A DNA stretch of 64,000 nt from Martelella limonii (GTDB lineage Bacteria > Pseudomonadota > Alphaproteobacteria > Rhizobiales > Rhizobiaceae): the NCBI RefSeq assembly GCF_013344475.1, contig NZ_JABUOU010000001.1, positions 806,001-870,000 of the forward strand. The letters are read 5' to 3'. A model generated the notes under the pieces. That model saw only the letters and a list, made by a program, of their open reading frames with translations, was not told the DNA's origin and did not search any database. Below are positions 17,970 through 26,705 of the stretch, piece by piece. Position 1 is the first letter of the stretch. The number at the start of each line of letters is the position of its first letter. Both the position numbers and the translations under genes were made by a program.

Positions 17970-18251
17970 TTAAGACTGCTTGGCCGCTCTCAGCTCGTCG
18001 ATCTTGGCGCAGAGATTCTTCAGGATGAAGTACTCATCCGCATCGACCTTGCCCTCGTTGACGTCCTGCGTCCACTTTTCGAGCGGAATCTTGATACCGA
18101 ATTCCTTGTCGATCGCAAAGACGATATCGAGAAAATCGAGGCTGTCGATGCCGAGATCGTCGATCGTATTGCTTTCCGGCGTAATCTGATCGCGATCGAT
18201 TTCGCTCGTTTCCGCGATGATATCGGCAACTTTATCAAATGTAGCGCTCAC
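17970..18251 (-). CDS. acpXL: Acyl carrier protein AcpXL
   Basis: AcpXL is the specialised acyl carrier for 27-hydroxyoctacosanoate of rhizobial lipid A. The protein is 93 residues, acidic and helical. The phosphopantetheine attachment site is Ser37 in [11 protein letters not shown]. The C-terminal extension ([18 protein letters not shown]) separates AcpXL from the 78-residue housekeeping ACP. It is the first gene of the six-gene cluster running to lpxXL on the minus strand, so the promoter should lie in the 96-base gap between it and hemN. Confidence 0.95.
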   Translation of the reverse strand: MSATFDKVADIIAETSEIDRDQITPESNTIDDLGIDSLDFLDIVFAIDKEFGIKIPLEKWTQDVNEGKVDADEYFILKNLCAKIDELRAAKQS

Positions 18252-18347
18252 GCCAAATACCTCTTATCTTTCAATTCAGCCCTCCTCATAGGCAAAGATC
18301 GGCGAAAAGCCAATGGCCGCAAGGCGAGAGAGGGCAATTTTTACGAC

Positions 18348-19700
18348 TTAGACCGCAGATGAATGACGGCCCTTTCCGTGCCCAAGATAGGTATCGAAAA
18401 CCGCAGCAACAGAGCGGGCGAAGGGAAAAACCTCATTTTTCAAGTGAAATCCGAACCTGTCATAACGGCACAGGTCGGGATTAGCGCGGGCATAGGCTTC
18501 AGCTTCCGCGATTACCGGATCGGCATCGCCGGCGAACCGGCTCTTCAATTCGCAGGCCGAAAAACCATAGGCGCACATGATTCGCTCGATCACGAAGGCG
18601 CGGACGTGGTCGCAGGGCTGGAGCGCGATGCCGCGGACGACGGGAAGCTTGCCGGCTTCCGCCTGACGCCGGTATTCGCCGATCGCCGGCATGTTCTGCC
18701 AGTAGCCCTGCGGCAACTGGCTGATCGACGAGGCGCCGAGACCGATCAGCGCATCGGCGCTCTCATCGGTATAGCCCTGGAAATTACGACGGAGCCTGCC
18801 GCCGCGCTGCGCCTTTGCAAGCGTATCGCCTGGAAGCGCGAAATGGTCGATGCCGATAGCGACATAGCCCGCCTCGCCAAGCATGGCTGCCGCATGGCTC
18901 ATCTGGCGGAAGCGCTCGTCGGCATCTGGAAGCGCCTCTTGGGGGATCAGCGCCTGATGCTTCTTCATCCACGGCACATGGGCATAGCCGAACAACGCGA
19001 TCCGGTCGGGCCGCAGCGAAATGATATCAGCGACCGTCTTCGCCATGGTGTCGATCGTTTGATAGGGCAGACCGTAGAGAAGGTCGCAATTGACCGACTT
19101 GACGCCGCGCGCGCGCATCGCGGCAATCACGTCCGCCGTCTGTTCGAATGTCTGGAGGCGGTTGATAGTCTCCTGAACCTTGCGGTCGAAATCCTGTACG
19201 CCGAGGCTCGCGCGGGTAACGCCGATCTCGGCAAGCGCGTCATAGCCTGCCTCGCTGAGGTCGTTCGGGTCCATTTCCACGCTGATTTCCGCGTCCTCGG
19301 CGAAATTGAAGGCCGCGCGCAGCCAGCCCATGAGGCGGTGCATGTCTCCCGGGTTCAGCATGGTTGGCGAGCCGCCGCCCCAATGGAGCCCGGTCACCAC
19401 GACATCGCGTGACACCAGCCGGCCCATGGTTTCGATCTCGCATTTCAGGCTTTCGAGATAGGCGGCCAAGGGCTCATATTTCAGCGTGTGCTTGGTGTGG
19501 CAGGCGCAGAACCAGCAGAGCCGGTCGCAATAGGGAATATGGATGTAGAGCGACAGGGTCTTGCCAGCCCCCAAACCCGAAATCCAGGTGCTGACGGTCT
19601 GCGCGTCCACGCCTTCGTGAAAATGCGGCGCGGTGGGATAGCTGGTGTAGCGCGGTACCGGCTCCGAGAACTTCTGCAGCAATTGGCGTTGCGACGTCAT
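18348..19700 (-). CDS. hemN: Oxygen-independent coproporphyrinogen III oxidase
   Basis: HemN decarboxylates coproporphyrinogen III to protoporphyrinogen IX without oxygen, using radical SAM chemistry. The protein is 450 residues. It begins with the HemN-specific RYTSYPTAPHF. The iron-sulfur cluster motif follows: Cys58, Cys62 and Cys65, with the extra Cys67 (YCDRLCWFCACHTKH). GGGSPTML is the SAM-binding glycine motif, and the HemN C-terminal domain is present. It is divergent from fnrN, and a perfect FNR-type box lies 60 bases upstream of the start. A start site placed 41.5 bases from the box centre would give a leader of about 25 bases, so low-oxygen activation is likely. Confidence 0.95.
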   Translation of the reverse strand: MTSQRQLLQKFSEPVPRYTSYPTAPHFHEGVDAQTVSTWISGLGAGKTLSLYIHIPYCDRLCWFCACHTKHTLKYEPLAAYLESLKCEIETMGRLVSRDVVVTGLHWGGGSPTMLNPGDMHRLMGWLRAAFNFAEDAEISVEMDPNDLSEAGYDALAEIGVTRASLGVQDFDRKVQETINRLQTFEQTADVIAAMRARGVKSVNCDLLYGLPYQTIDTMAKTVADIISLRPDRIALFGYAHVPWMKKHQALIPQEALPDADERFRQMSHAAAMLGEAGYVAIGIDHFALPGDTLAKAQRGGRLRRNFQGYTDESADALIGLGASSISQLPQGYWQNMPAIGEYRRQAEAGKLPVVRGIALQPCDHVRAFVIERIMCAYGFSACELKSRFAGDADPVIAEAEAYARANPDLCRYDRFGFHLKNEVFPFARSVAAVFDTYLGHGKGRHSSAV

Positions 19701-19759
19701 GACGCGTCCCTCCGAGTTTGAGCTTGGAACCGGCTTAGACGGAGGGCCTTGCGCTGGCT

Positions 19760-19773
19760 TTGACTTTAATCAA
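19760..19773. promoter_or_regulatory. FNR/FnrN-type box between hemN and fnrN
   Basis: TTGACTTTAATCAA matches TTGA-N6-TCAA. It lies 60 bases upstream of hemN (minus strand) and 128 bases upstream of fnrN (plus strand). The spacing favours hemN activation at -41.5. It could also mediate fnrN autoregulation. Confidence 0.85.
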
Positions 19774-19900
19774 CTATCGGAGCGCACGCGCCGAACTTTG
19801 CATGAATACGGTTGTCGGGAGAGGATCGCCCGTCTACATCCATTTGCGAATTCGCAATTCAAGCAGTTGGGATCCGCGTCCGGCGGATCGGGAGAATGAC

Positions 19901-20629
19901 ATGAGCAACAAGCCCCACCTTTCCGTCGAAGAAGGCCAGATCCCGCAGATCTGCAAGGCTTGCGAGGCGCGCCATGGCGGGATTTGTGGTGTCCTTTCTC
20001 CGGAGCAGCTGGCGCAGCTCAACAAGCATTCTTCGAGGCGTACCATCGATGGCGGCGCCGAAGTCATCGGCCAGGGCGAGAGCGTCGACGCCTATTCGAA
20101 CATCTTGCGCGGCGTGGTCAAGCTTTCGAAGATGATGGCGGATGGCCGTCAGCAGATCGTCGGCCTGCAGTTTGCACCCGATTTCATGGGGCGTCCGTTT
20201 TCTCGGGAGAGCGCCCTTACGGCGGAAGCAGCAACCGAGACGGAGATCTGCGCCTTCCCGCGGGCAGCACTCGAGCGCCTGATTGCCCAGTCGCCCGAGC
20301 TTGAACACAAGCTCTACGACCAGTCGCTGAAGGAACTCGACGAAGCCCGCGACTGGATGCTGACGCTCGGCCGCAAGACGGCACAGGAAAAGGTCGCTTC
20401 TTTCCTGCATCTGATCGCGACCCATATCGATCCGCTGGCCGAAGATGGCTGCACCTTCGATCTGCCGCTGTCGCGCGCCGACATCGCCGATTTCCTGGGA
20501 CTGACCATCGAGACCGTCAGCCGCCAGATGACCAAGCTTCGCAATGAGAAGATTGTCATCATCGAAAACAACCGCCACGTCAGAGTGCCGGATATCGAGA
20601 GACTGAACGCGGCGGCCGGCAACGACTGA
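19901..20629 (+). CDS. fnrN: FNR-type oxygen-responsive transcription regulator (FnrN)
   Basis: A 242-residue Crp/Fnr regulator. Cys18, Cys21, Cys29 (CKACEARHGGIC) and Cys117 (ETEICAFPR) are placed to bind an oxygen-labile [4Fe-4S] cluster, which separates FnrN from rhizobial FixK proteins that lack it. The cyclic-nucleotide-like beta-barrel covers about 40-130, followed by a dimer helix. The winged helix-turn-helix (ADIADFLGLTIETVSRQM) has the E-x2-SR recognition residues that read TTGA half-sites. The ATG at 19901 has a GGAGA ribosome-binding site eight bases upstream. It probably controls hemN and the boxes at 12174 and 61885. Confidence 0.93.
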   Translation: MSNKPHLSVEEGQIPQICKACEARHGGICGVLSPEQLAQLNKHSSRRTIDGGAEVIGQGESVDAYSNILRGVVKLSKMMADGRQQIVGLQFAPDFMGRPFSRESALTAEAATETEICAFPRAALERLIAQSPELEHKLYDQSLKELDEARDWMLTLGRKTAQEKVASFLHLIATHIDPLAEDGCTFDLPLSRADIADFLGLTIETVSRQMTKLRNEKIVIIENNRHVRVPDIERLNAAAGND

Positions 20630-20695
20630 GCTGTTCCGACATCTGCGGCCATCAAAGGACGCGCGGCAGCCGACGGCGGCAAAGTGCACGCGCCG

Positions 20696-21148
20696 TCAGT
20701 CGCCGATCACGACCGTCATGTTTTCCACGCCAATGCTGCGCGCAAGATCGAACAGAACTGCCGCATTTTCCGGATGAAGTCTGACGCAGCCGTGGGAAGC
20801 TGGCCTGCCGAGACGCGACAGCTGGTCCGTTCCATGCACGGCGTAGCCATGATGGAAGAAGATCGCATACGGCATCGGGGCATTGTTATATTTGCGCGAG
20901 CGATGGTTCTTCGAAAACCATTCCGCGCCATAGACGCCATAGGGCGTCGCATAGCCGCCCGCACCGGTCGAGACCGGCCAGACATAGCGCGGATAGCCGT
21001 CGATGATGACCTTCATGGTCTGGGTCGACAGGCTCACCGCAGCCACGACCTGGCCAGGCTCGAATATCTCGTCGCCGGATTTGCGGGCAGCCTCCGCCAC
21101 GGAAGACGCCCCAAGCAATATGGCAAGTGCCAGAAGTATTGCACGCAT
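20696..21148 (-). CDS. L,D-transpeptidase (YkuD domain), secreted
   Basis: A 150-residue periplasmic cell-wall enzyme. Residues 1-20 form a signal peptide (MRAILLALAILLGASSVAEA). The YkuD domain has the catalytic motif HG-x12-SHGCVRL, with Cys121 as nucleophile and His119 beside it. Such enzymes form 3-3 peptide cross-links in peptidoglycan or anchor lipoproteins to it. I chose the ATG at 21148 so that the signal peptide is N-terminal. The longer frame from 21205 adds 19 residues that would mask it. It is convergent with fnrN. Confidence 0.92.
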   Translation of the reverse strand: MRAILLALAILLGASSVAEAARKSGDEIFEPGQVVAAVSLSTQTMKVIIDGYPRYVWPVSTGAGGYATPYGVYGAEWFSKNHRSRKYNNAPMPYAIFFHHGYAVHGTDQLSRLGRPASHGCVRLHPENAAVLFDLARSIGVENMTVVIGD

Positions 21149-21268
21149 GATAATCCCCGCTACACACAAGTCCCTGAAGAACGGTATGTGTAACGGGGAT
21201 GCCAATCAACGCGATACTGTCATTAAGGTAAACACATCGGCTGAAAACGGCCGCGTGTTCTGCCTGTT

Positions 21269-22219
21269 TCAGGCGACGAGCGTCCTGGCGATCAGATCCA
21301 CGACCTTCTCGGCCTCGATCGTCATTGCGACCTTCTGCTCGGACCTGTCATCCCACTGGCTCGGACCGAAGGCCTGGCCCGCAGGCTTCTGGAGCGTGAG
21401 CCCGTCGGCGATCCCGCCGCAGACGACGCGCACCGCGCCCGACCTCAGGCCGAAAAGCTCCGGCGCGACGACATAGGCGCAGGCGCAACTGTCATGCACC
21501 ACCATGCCGTCATCAACCTGCTGGCTGTAGAAATCGATATAGGGATCGGAAATCCGGGCGAGCAGTTCGACCGCCGGGCCGCCTTTGGCTGCCAGTTCCT
21601 TCATCGTCGAACGGGTCATCACGGTCTGGAGCGTGACGTCGAGGCCGATGATCACGACCTTCCACGGCGCGGTGAACACGACATCGGCCGCTTCCGGGTC
21701 GCCATGGATGTTGGCTTCGGCAGCCGGCGTGACATTGCCATTGGTCTCGAATGCGCCGCCCATGACCACGACCTGCTTGACCAGACCGGCAATTTCCGGG
21801 TCACGCGCAAGCGCCATCGCCAGATTGGTCATGCGACCGACAGCCACGATCTCGACCTCGCCCGGATGCTCGCGCACCGTATCGATGATGAACTGGAAGG
21901 CCGGCCGCGGATCGACCGGCACATCGTCGACAGTCTCCGGCACGTCGATATCACCGAGACCGTTGACGCCGTGGACGAAGGTCGGCCAGGGCGCCATCGG
22001 GCGGGCCGGATCGAAGGTCACGTCCGCGCCGCGGGAAACCGGCGCGCCGATGCCGAATTCGCGCTTCAGGAACTGCGCATTGCGGGTGGTGGTATCGGCA
22101 GAGGCGTTGCCAAAGACAGACGTGATGCCGAGAAGCTCGATATCGGGATGCCGCTCCAGAAACAGAAGCGCCATCGCATCGTCAATACCGGGATCCGTGT
22201 CGAAAATTACCTTGTGCAT
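21269..22219 (-). CDS. Inosine-uridine-preferring nucleoside hydrolase
   Basis: A 316-residue hydrolase that splits ribonucleosides into base and ribose. The calcium-binding N-terminal motif DTDPGIDDA is at residues 7-15. The conserved VVMGGAF and the HDSCACAYVVAPELF segment (metal and active-site region) are present. The substrate range within the family varies. I chose the ATG at 22219 (MHKVIFDTDPG) because the family starts directly at this strand. It could act on nucleosides brought in by the BMP-type transporter at 27.6-32.3 kb, but the two are not adjacent. Confidence 0.93.
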   Translation of the reverse strand: MHKVIFDTDPGIDDAMALLFLERHPDIELLGITSVFGNASADTTTRNAQFLKREFGIGAPVSRGADVTFDPARPMAPWPTFVHGVNGLGDIDVPETVDDVPVDPRPAFQFIIDTVREHPGEVEIVAVGRMTNLAMALARDPEIAGLVKQVVVMGGAFETNGNVTPAAEANIHGDPEAADVVFTAPWKVVIIGLDVTLQTVMTRSTMKELAAKGGPAVELLARISDPYIDFYSQQVDDGMVVHDSCACAYVVAPELFGLRSGAVRVVCGGIADGLTLQKPAGQAFGPSQWDDRSEQKVAMTIEAEKVVDLIARTLVA

Positions 22220-22347
22220 GAAAAAGCATCCTGCTCTCATAAATCGAAATACGGCATTTGCGCCGGGTTGAGAAAGGGCCTACACGATCCGGAGAAAAAA
22301 GGAAACGCCGCCCGTCCCAGCGGTGGTGTCACACCCAATTGTAACCG

Positions 22348-23148
22348 GTGATCTGCGTGTTCGAAGCAACCATCCAACTGCTGCTGATCCTGTTTCTCGC
22401 CGCCTTCATCGCCGGTTTCATCGATTCGATTGCAGGTGGCGGCGGGTTGATCACCATTCCCGTGCTGCTGATTGCCGGCGTTCCGCCCTTGCAGGCGCTC
22501 GGAACCAACAAGCTGCAGGGGATATTCGGCGCGGCGTCCGCGACCATCTCCTATACCCGCGCTGGCAGGGTTGATCCGAGAACCCAGTGGCCGATGGCGC
22601 TTCTGGGCTTTGCAGGCGGGGCTGCCGGTGCACTGGTCGCGACGCTGATCTCGGGCGATGCCTTGCGCGCCGCCCTGCCCTTTCTGCTGATCGCAATCGG
22701 CCTCTACTTTGCGCTGCGTAGCGGCGTTGATGACAGCGACCGCCATGAGCGCCTGTCCGCGCCGCTGTTTGCGGTCCTGGTTGTCCCCGCAATCGGCTTT
22801 TACGACGGGCTGTTTGGCCCCGGAACCGGATCGTTCTTCATGATCGCCTTCGTGACGCTTGGCGGGCTGGGCCTGCTGAAGGCGACCGCGCGCACCAAGT
22901 TCCTGAATCTCTCGACCAATGTCGGTGCTTTCGCCGTCTTCATCTTCGGCGGCGCCATCCTCTGGAAGGTCGGCCTGGTGATGGGAGCAGGTCAGTTTAT
23001 CGGAGCCCAGACCGGGTCGAAGCTCGCCATGAAGAATGGGGCGAAGATCATCCGGCCGCTGCTGGTGGTTTCCTGCATGGCAATGGCCATCAAGGTTTTC
23101 GTAGACCCGAACAATCCTATGTATCAGTGGCTTGTGAGCCATTTTTAA
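22348..23148 (+). CDS. TSUP family permease (TauE/SafE-like)
   Basis: A 266-residue membrane protein with about eight helices and the internal duplication of the TauE/SafE family. The signature FIAGFIDSIAGGGGLITIP is near residue 21, and the second-half counterpart is GFYDGLFGPGTGSFF. Members export or import small sulfur or organic anions such as sulfite or sulfoacetate, but the substrate here is unknown. The start is GTG at 22348. The 3' end overlaps the convergent cobU gene by 32 bases. Confidence 0.9.
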   Translation: MICVFEATIQLLLILFLAAFIAGFIDSIAGGGGLITIPVLLIAGVPPLQALGTNKLQGIFGAASATISYTRAGRVDPRTQWPMALLGFAGGAAGALVATLISGDALRAALPFLLIAIGLYFALRSGVDDSDRHERLSAPLFAVLVVPAIGFYDGLFGPGTGSFFMIAFVTLGGLGLLKATARTKFLNLSTNVGAFAVFIFGGAILWKVGLVMGAGQFIGAQTGSKLAMKNGAKIIRPLLVVSCMAMAIKVFVDPNNPMYQWLVSHF

Positions 23149-23656
23149 GGTGGAGCGGCAAGCCCGCGGCCATGAAGATTACCTCTGAGGACGCGGCTGC
23201 GATCGTCTGGTTCAAGATACCGGCCTCATCGCGAAACCGCCGCGCCAGCGCATTGTCCGGCACGATCGAAAGTCCAACCTCATTACTGACCATGATCAGC
23301 CGGTAGGGACAGCGCGCGACGAAACCGGCGAGGCGCCGGGATTCGGCTGCGATATCGCGATCGTCCAGGATGAGATTGGTGAGCCACAGGGTCAGACAGT
23401 CGAGGACAACGACGGGCGATGGCGCCGCAACGAGCGCCTCAAGACGCTCCACAAGCGCGAACGGCGTCTCGTGGGTCGTCCAGCCTCCGCCACGCTCCGC
23501 CCTGTGCCTGGCAATGCGTGCCGCCATTTCCGCATCATCGCGGATTTCGGCAGTGGCAATGTAGTGGTGCGGGCCGCAGCTTGCGCGCGCCAGCATTTCC
23601 GCATGACGCGATTTCCCGGAGCGCGCACCTCCCAGAACGAGCGTCGTCTCACGCAT
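23117..23656 (-). CDS. cobU: Adenosylcobinamide kinase / adenosylcobinamide-phosphate guanylyltransferase
   Basis: A 179-residue bifunctional enzyme of late cobalamin assembly (CobU/CobP). It phosphorylates adenosylcobinamide and then transfers GMP. The P-loop GGARSGKS is at residues 9-16. EIRDDAEMAARIARHRAER carries the guanylylated-histidine region, and VVLDCLTLWLTN and VSNEVGLSIVP are conserved. The end MAAGLPLHLK is typical. The ATG at 23656 gives the family length. An alternative ATG at 23668 adds four residues, and neither has a clear ribosome-binding site. No other cobalamin gene and no cobalamin riboswitch is visible nearby. Confidence 0.9.
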   Translation of the reverse strand: MRETTLVLGGARSGKSRHAEMLARASCGPHHYIATAEIRDDAEMAARIARHRAERGGGWTTHETPFALVERLEALVAAPSPVVVLDCLTLWLTNLILDDRDIAAESRRLAGFVARCPYRLIMVSNEVGLSIVPDNALARRFRDEAGILNQTIAAASSEVIFMAAGLPLHLKNGSQATDT

Positions 23657-23857
23657 CGGCGTCACCATCTGGAAAGGGAGCAGGAAAATGTGCCGGCGGG
23701 CGGACGTATTGCGAAAGCGAACGATTCGTAGATCAATAGAGGCGTCCGCTGTGTTGATCGCAAGACACTGACGATAGACACGGAGACCATCCCCGTGGAC
23801 TGTCCACCGCCCTCGCCGGCACGAAAGGATCATAGCGCGCGGTGACGCCCCGCGCAA

Positions 23858-24871
23858 TCACCCGTTCGGTTCGAGGGACTGCTCCACCTTCCGGGCAATG
23901 TCTTGCGGAAGCCACGCCTTCCAGACATCGGGGTATTCACTCAGAAAATGGTGCGCAGCGGCCTCGTTGTCGGCGTTCTCGTCACTCATCCACGCCAGCA
24001 CTTCGCTGACGGTCCTGTTGCTCCAGGAGCGCGCATTCAGATAGGCCGTCAGCTCGGGCTCCTCGGTGACGATGTCGCTGTCGATCAGCGTGTAGACGGC
24101 GGAAACCGGATAGGCATTGAGCTTCGGATCCGGACAACCTTCTACAATGGTGCAGCTGTCCCATTGCGGCTTGCTGAACTCCACCCCGAAAGAAAGCTTG
24201 ACCATGTCATGATCGCCGAGAAGCGCCGTCGGCGCCCAGTAATAGCCGAGCCATCCCTTGTTTTCCGCAAAGGCGCGACGAATGCTGTCATCGAGCTCGG
24301 ACGCATCCTTCACATCATAGAGCGCAAAGCCCTTCTCCTCTCCGTCGAGCGCACGAAACAGGTTTTCCGTGGAGACGCGACAGACCCAGCCCTCGGGACA
24401 GTTGAATACCGCCGGTTTGCCGCCATCTTCTGCCGCCATGAACAGTTCGGGATGCTTCAGCGCGTCCTGCACGGTGGTGATACCCGGATTGGCGTCGGCG
24501 ATGAATTTCGGCATCCACCAGCCCTGGACCCCGCCTTCGCCCAAAAGCGCCGCGCCGAAGGCCACACGCTTGTCGGCGACCGCTTCTTCAAGCGCTGGCG
24601 AAATGCTCTCGAACCAGAATTCGGGAATGATCTGCGGCACGCCCTCCTCGACAATGCCGTCGACCGCGCTGTTGGTGTCACCTTCGATCAAGGTGACGCT
24701 GCAGCCGTAGCCCGCCTCCATGATCAACTTGTCGACCCAGGCTGCAAGTCCGGCCGAGGGCCAGTTCAATTCGGCGACCGTCACGTCGGAACACCCCTCG
24801 CCCGCCTGCGCGCCACCTGCGGCAAGGGTGCCTGCTGTCGCCAGCAGAAAGGCTGCAAGACTGAGCTTCAT
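23858..24871 (-). CDS. Glycine betaine/proline-type ABC substrate-binding protein, orphan
   Basis: A 337-residue periplasmic binding protein of the OpuAC/ProX type. Residues 1-23 are a signal peptide (MKLSLAAFLLATAGTLAAGG). AELNWPSAGLAAWVDKLIM and GYYWAPTALLGDHDMVKL are typical of quaternary-amine-binding members, and aromatic residues suit cation-pi binding of betaine or choline. There is no permease or ATPase gene next to it, so it must work with a transporter encoded elsewhere. I chose the ATG at 24871, with GGAGG ten bases upstream. An ATG at 24880 lies too close to that ribosome-binding site. Ligand specificity is not proven. Confidence 0.85.
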   Translation of the reverse strand: MKLSLAAFLLATAGTLAAGGAQAGEGCSDVTVAELNWPSAGLAAWVDKLIMEAGYGCSVTLIEGDTNSAVDGIVEEGVPQIIPEFWFESISPALEEAVADKRVAFGAALLGEGGVQGWWMPKFIADANPGITTVQDALKHPELFMAAEDGGKPAVFNCPEGWVCRVSTENLFRALDGEEKGFALYDVKDASELDDSIRRAFAENKGWLGYYWAPTALLGDHDMVKLSFGVEFSKPQWDSCTIVEGCPDPKLNAYPVSAVYTLIDSDIVTEEPELTAYLNARSWSNRTVSEVLAWMSDENADNEAAAHHFLSEYPDVWKAWLPQDIARKVEQSLEPNG

Positions 24872-25535
24872 GTGGGTCATTCCTCCGATCTTACCTCCCC
24901 TATGGACCGCGGTCCCGGCGAAATTGCGGCGGCTGCCGACCCGTGCCACGATACGTCCGCTTCAGGAAAATGACAAACTGCAAGACCCGGTTTTTACGTG
25001 GGTGACCGGTGCGATTTCGGAGTTTTCTCGCATTTATGCGCGACCGCTAACCAACCGGTAACGATCTTTCGATATCACTCGTTTCAGCGGACGGTTGCAC
25101 GGCAAAGAACTCCCGGACTTATCAGTCTCGCGTTTCCGGGAGTGCCGTTTCAGGTACTGCGTAAGCAACCGCCGCATAGTTTACCGAAGTCCCTTCGCCC
25201 CCTCAAAAGAGGGCGGCGCGCCCGTCGGGCGGCATCTCGACTGAGACCTCGGCACGCTTCCGAATTGCCCTTCGTCAGACGCTCTGGCCGCCGAGCCGCC
25301 CCCCTCCGGAGGGCCGCTCGTAGACACGGAAAACCGGCGCGGAAACCACACCGCTTGCAGCAGGCATGGTGCGCGATCCATGCTGCAGCGTTCGCCGCTT
25401 CCAAAGAGAAAAATCGACCGGAAATTTTTCACCCGCAGAAACGCTGCCGACCGCCATCACGACGGTCCGAAACAAATCCCAACGGCGATCCTACCGCGAA
25501 GCTTCCAAGGCGGATCTATTTGATAAGAAAGAGAA
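24872..25535. other. Gene-poor stretch with short palindromes
   Basis: I find no credible gene here. The first bases carry the promoter and leader of the minus-strand binding-protein gene. Between about 25190 and 25320 the sequence is GC-rich with several small hairpins (around 25196-25216, the CCCGTCGGG at 25221-25229, and CCCTCCGGAGGG near 25305). This could be an intergenic mosaic repeat, but I cannot confirm it without other copies. Confidence 0.4.
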
Positions 25536-25611
<76 letters not shown>

Positions 25612-25776
25612 ACGAGAACGGCGCGTTTGCGTCGTTGGATGGGCGTATAACGAGGATTCGCGACCGTGTCCAGCGCTGCAGCAAATTTTTTCAGCTTTTC
25701 CTGATGCGAAGTCGACAGACAGCCGCTTCTGCCTGTCGAACCAGCCCGAAATGCCCTCACGCACCCGCCGGAAAGC

Positions 25777-26697
25777 TCAAGCCTGAAGCAAAGTTCCGCG
25801 CGCAACGCAGAGCGCCTGACCGCCGATACGGGCTGCACTGATGTGACCGGTATTGCCGATCTCCAGATTGAGCCGGATATAGGACGGCCGTCCCATCTCC
25901 ACGCCCTGCTCGATGACAAGGCTGTGCGAGCCCTCGCCAAGGGCATCGAAATGCTGGATCGCACCGGAAAAGGCCGCAGCGGCAGAGCCGGTCGCCGGAT
26001 CCTCCTCGATCGTTTCAGCGGCAAACATGCGGACATGGAACTGGGCATCATGGCGCACGCCGCCGCGCGTATAGGGATAGGCCCACACAGGAAGACCATC
26101 GACCATCGGTGCAAAGGAAAGCCAGAGCCGTTTGTCGTAGGCAATATTCTCCATCACCGAGAGGTTGCGCACCGGTATGAGCGCAAAAGGCACGCCCGCC
26201 GACCAGATCATCGGCACGTGATTCTCGAAGCCGATATCCCCCGGAGAGATGCCGAGCGAATCGGCGAGCTTTTCACGCGTGATCGTCTCTTCCACCTTGC
26301 GGGAGAGCTTCGGCAGATCGAACTCGGCAAAGCTCACCGCACCCGGCACAAGCTTGACCGCGCAGCGCACCGGCCCGACCTTTTCCGAAAGCACCGTCAC
26401 CATGTCGCGTTCGGTGTCCATGCCGTGCTGGCGCTCTGCCAGGGCAATCGCCGCACCCACCGTCGGATGACCGGCAAAGGGCAGCTCTCCGCCCGGCGTA
26501 AAGATGCGCACGCTTGCCGAATGCGAGGCGTGTTCCGGCGCCAGCAGAAAGATCGTCTCGGAAAGATTGAACTCGATCGCGATCGTCTGCATCGCGTCAT
26601 CGCTGAGCCCGTCCGCTCCGAAGACGACCGCAAGCGGATTGCCCTGGTAACGTTCCGCCGTGAAAACGTCGTAGATTGCGTATTCGAGCATGGTCAT
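25777..26697 (-). CDS. PhzF family isomerase/epimerase-like protein
   Basis: A 306-residue PhzF-superfamily protein with the two-lobed diaminopimelate-epimerase-like fold. The N-terminal YDVFTAERYQGNPLAVVF and NLSETIFL (catalytic Glu region) are conserved, as are GHPTVGAAIAL and the late EEDPATGSAAAAFSGA. Family members catalyse isomerisation or proton-transfer steps, and most bacterial copies have unknown substrates. There are no phenazine genes nearby, so a phenazine role is not suggested. The ATG at 26697 has GAGGA upstream that overlaps the NUDIX gene stop, so the two are coupled. Confidence 0.9.
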   Translation of the reverse strand: MTMLEYAIYDVFTAERYQGNPLAVVFGADGLSDDAMQTIAIEFNLSETIFLLAPEHASHSASVRIFTPGGELPFAGHPTVGAAIALAERQHGMDTERDMVTVLSEKVGPVRCAVKLVPGAVSFAEFDLPKLSRKVEETITREKLADSLGISPGDIGFENHVPMIWSAGVPFALIPVRNLSVMENIAYDKRLWLSFAPMVDGLPVWAYPYTRGGVRHDAQFHVRMFAAETIEEDPATGSAAAAFSGAIQHFDALGEGSHSLVIEQGVEMGRPSYIRLNLEIGNTGHISAARIGGQALCVARGTLLQA

Positions 26698-26705
26698 TTT
26701 TTTCC

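Noticed and set aside
23657-23857. Cobalamin riboswitch upstream of cobU
   Set aside because: No GCCACTG-type core or matching fold was found in the leader.
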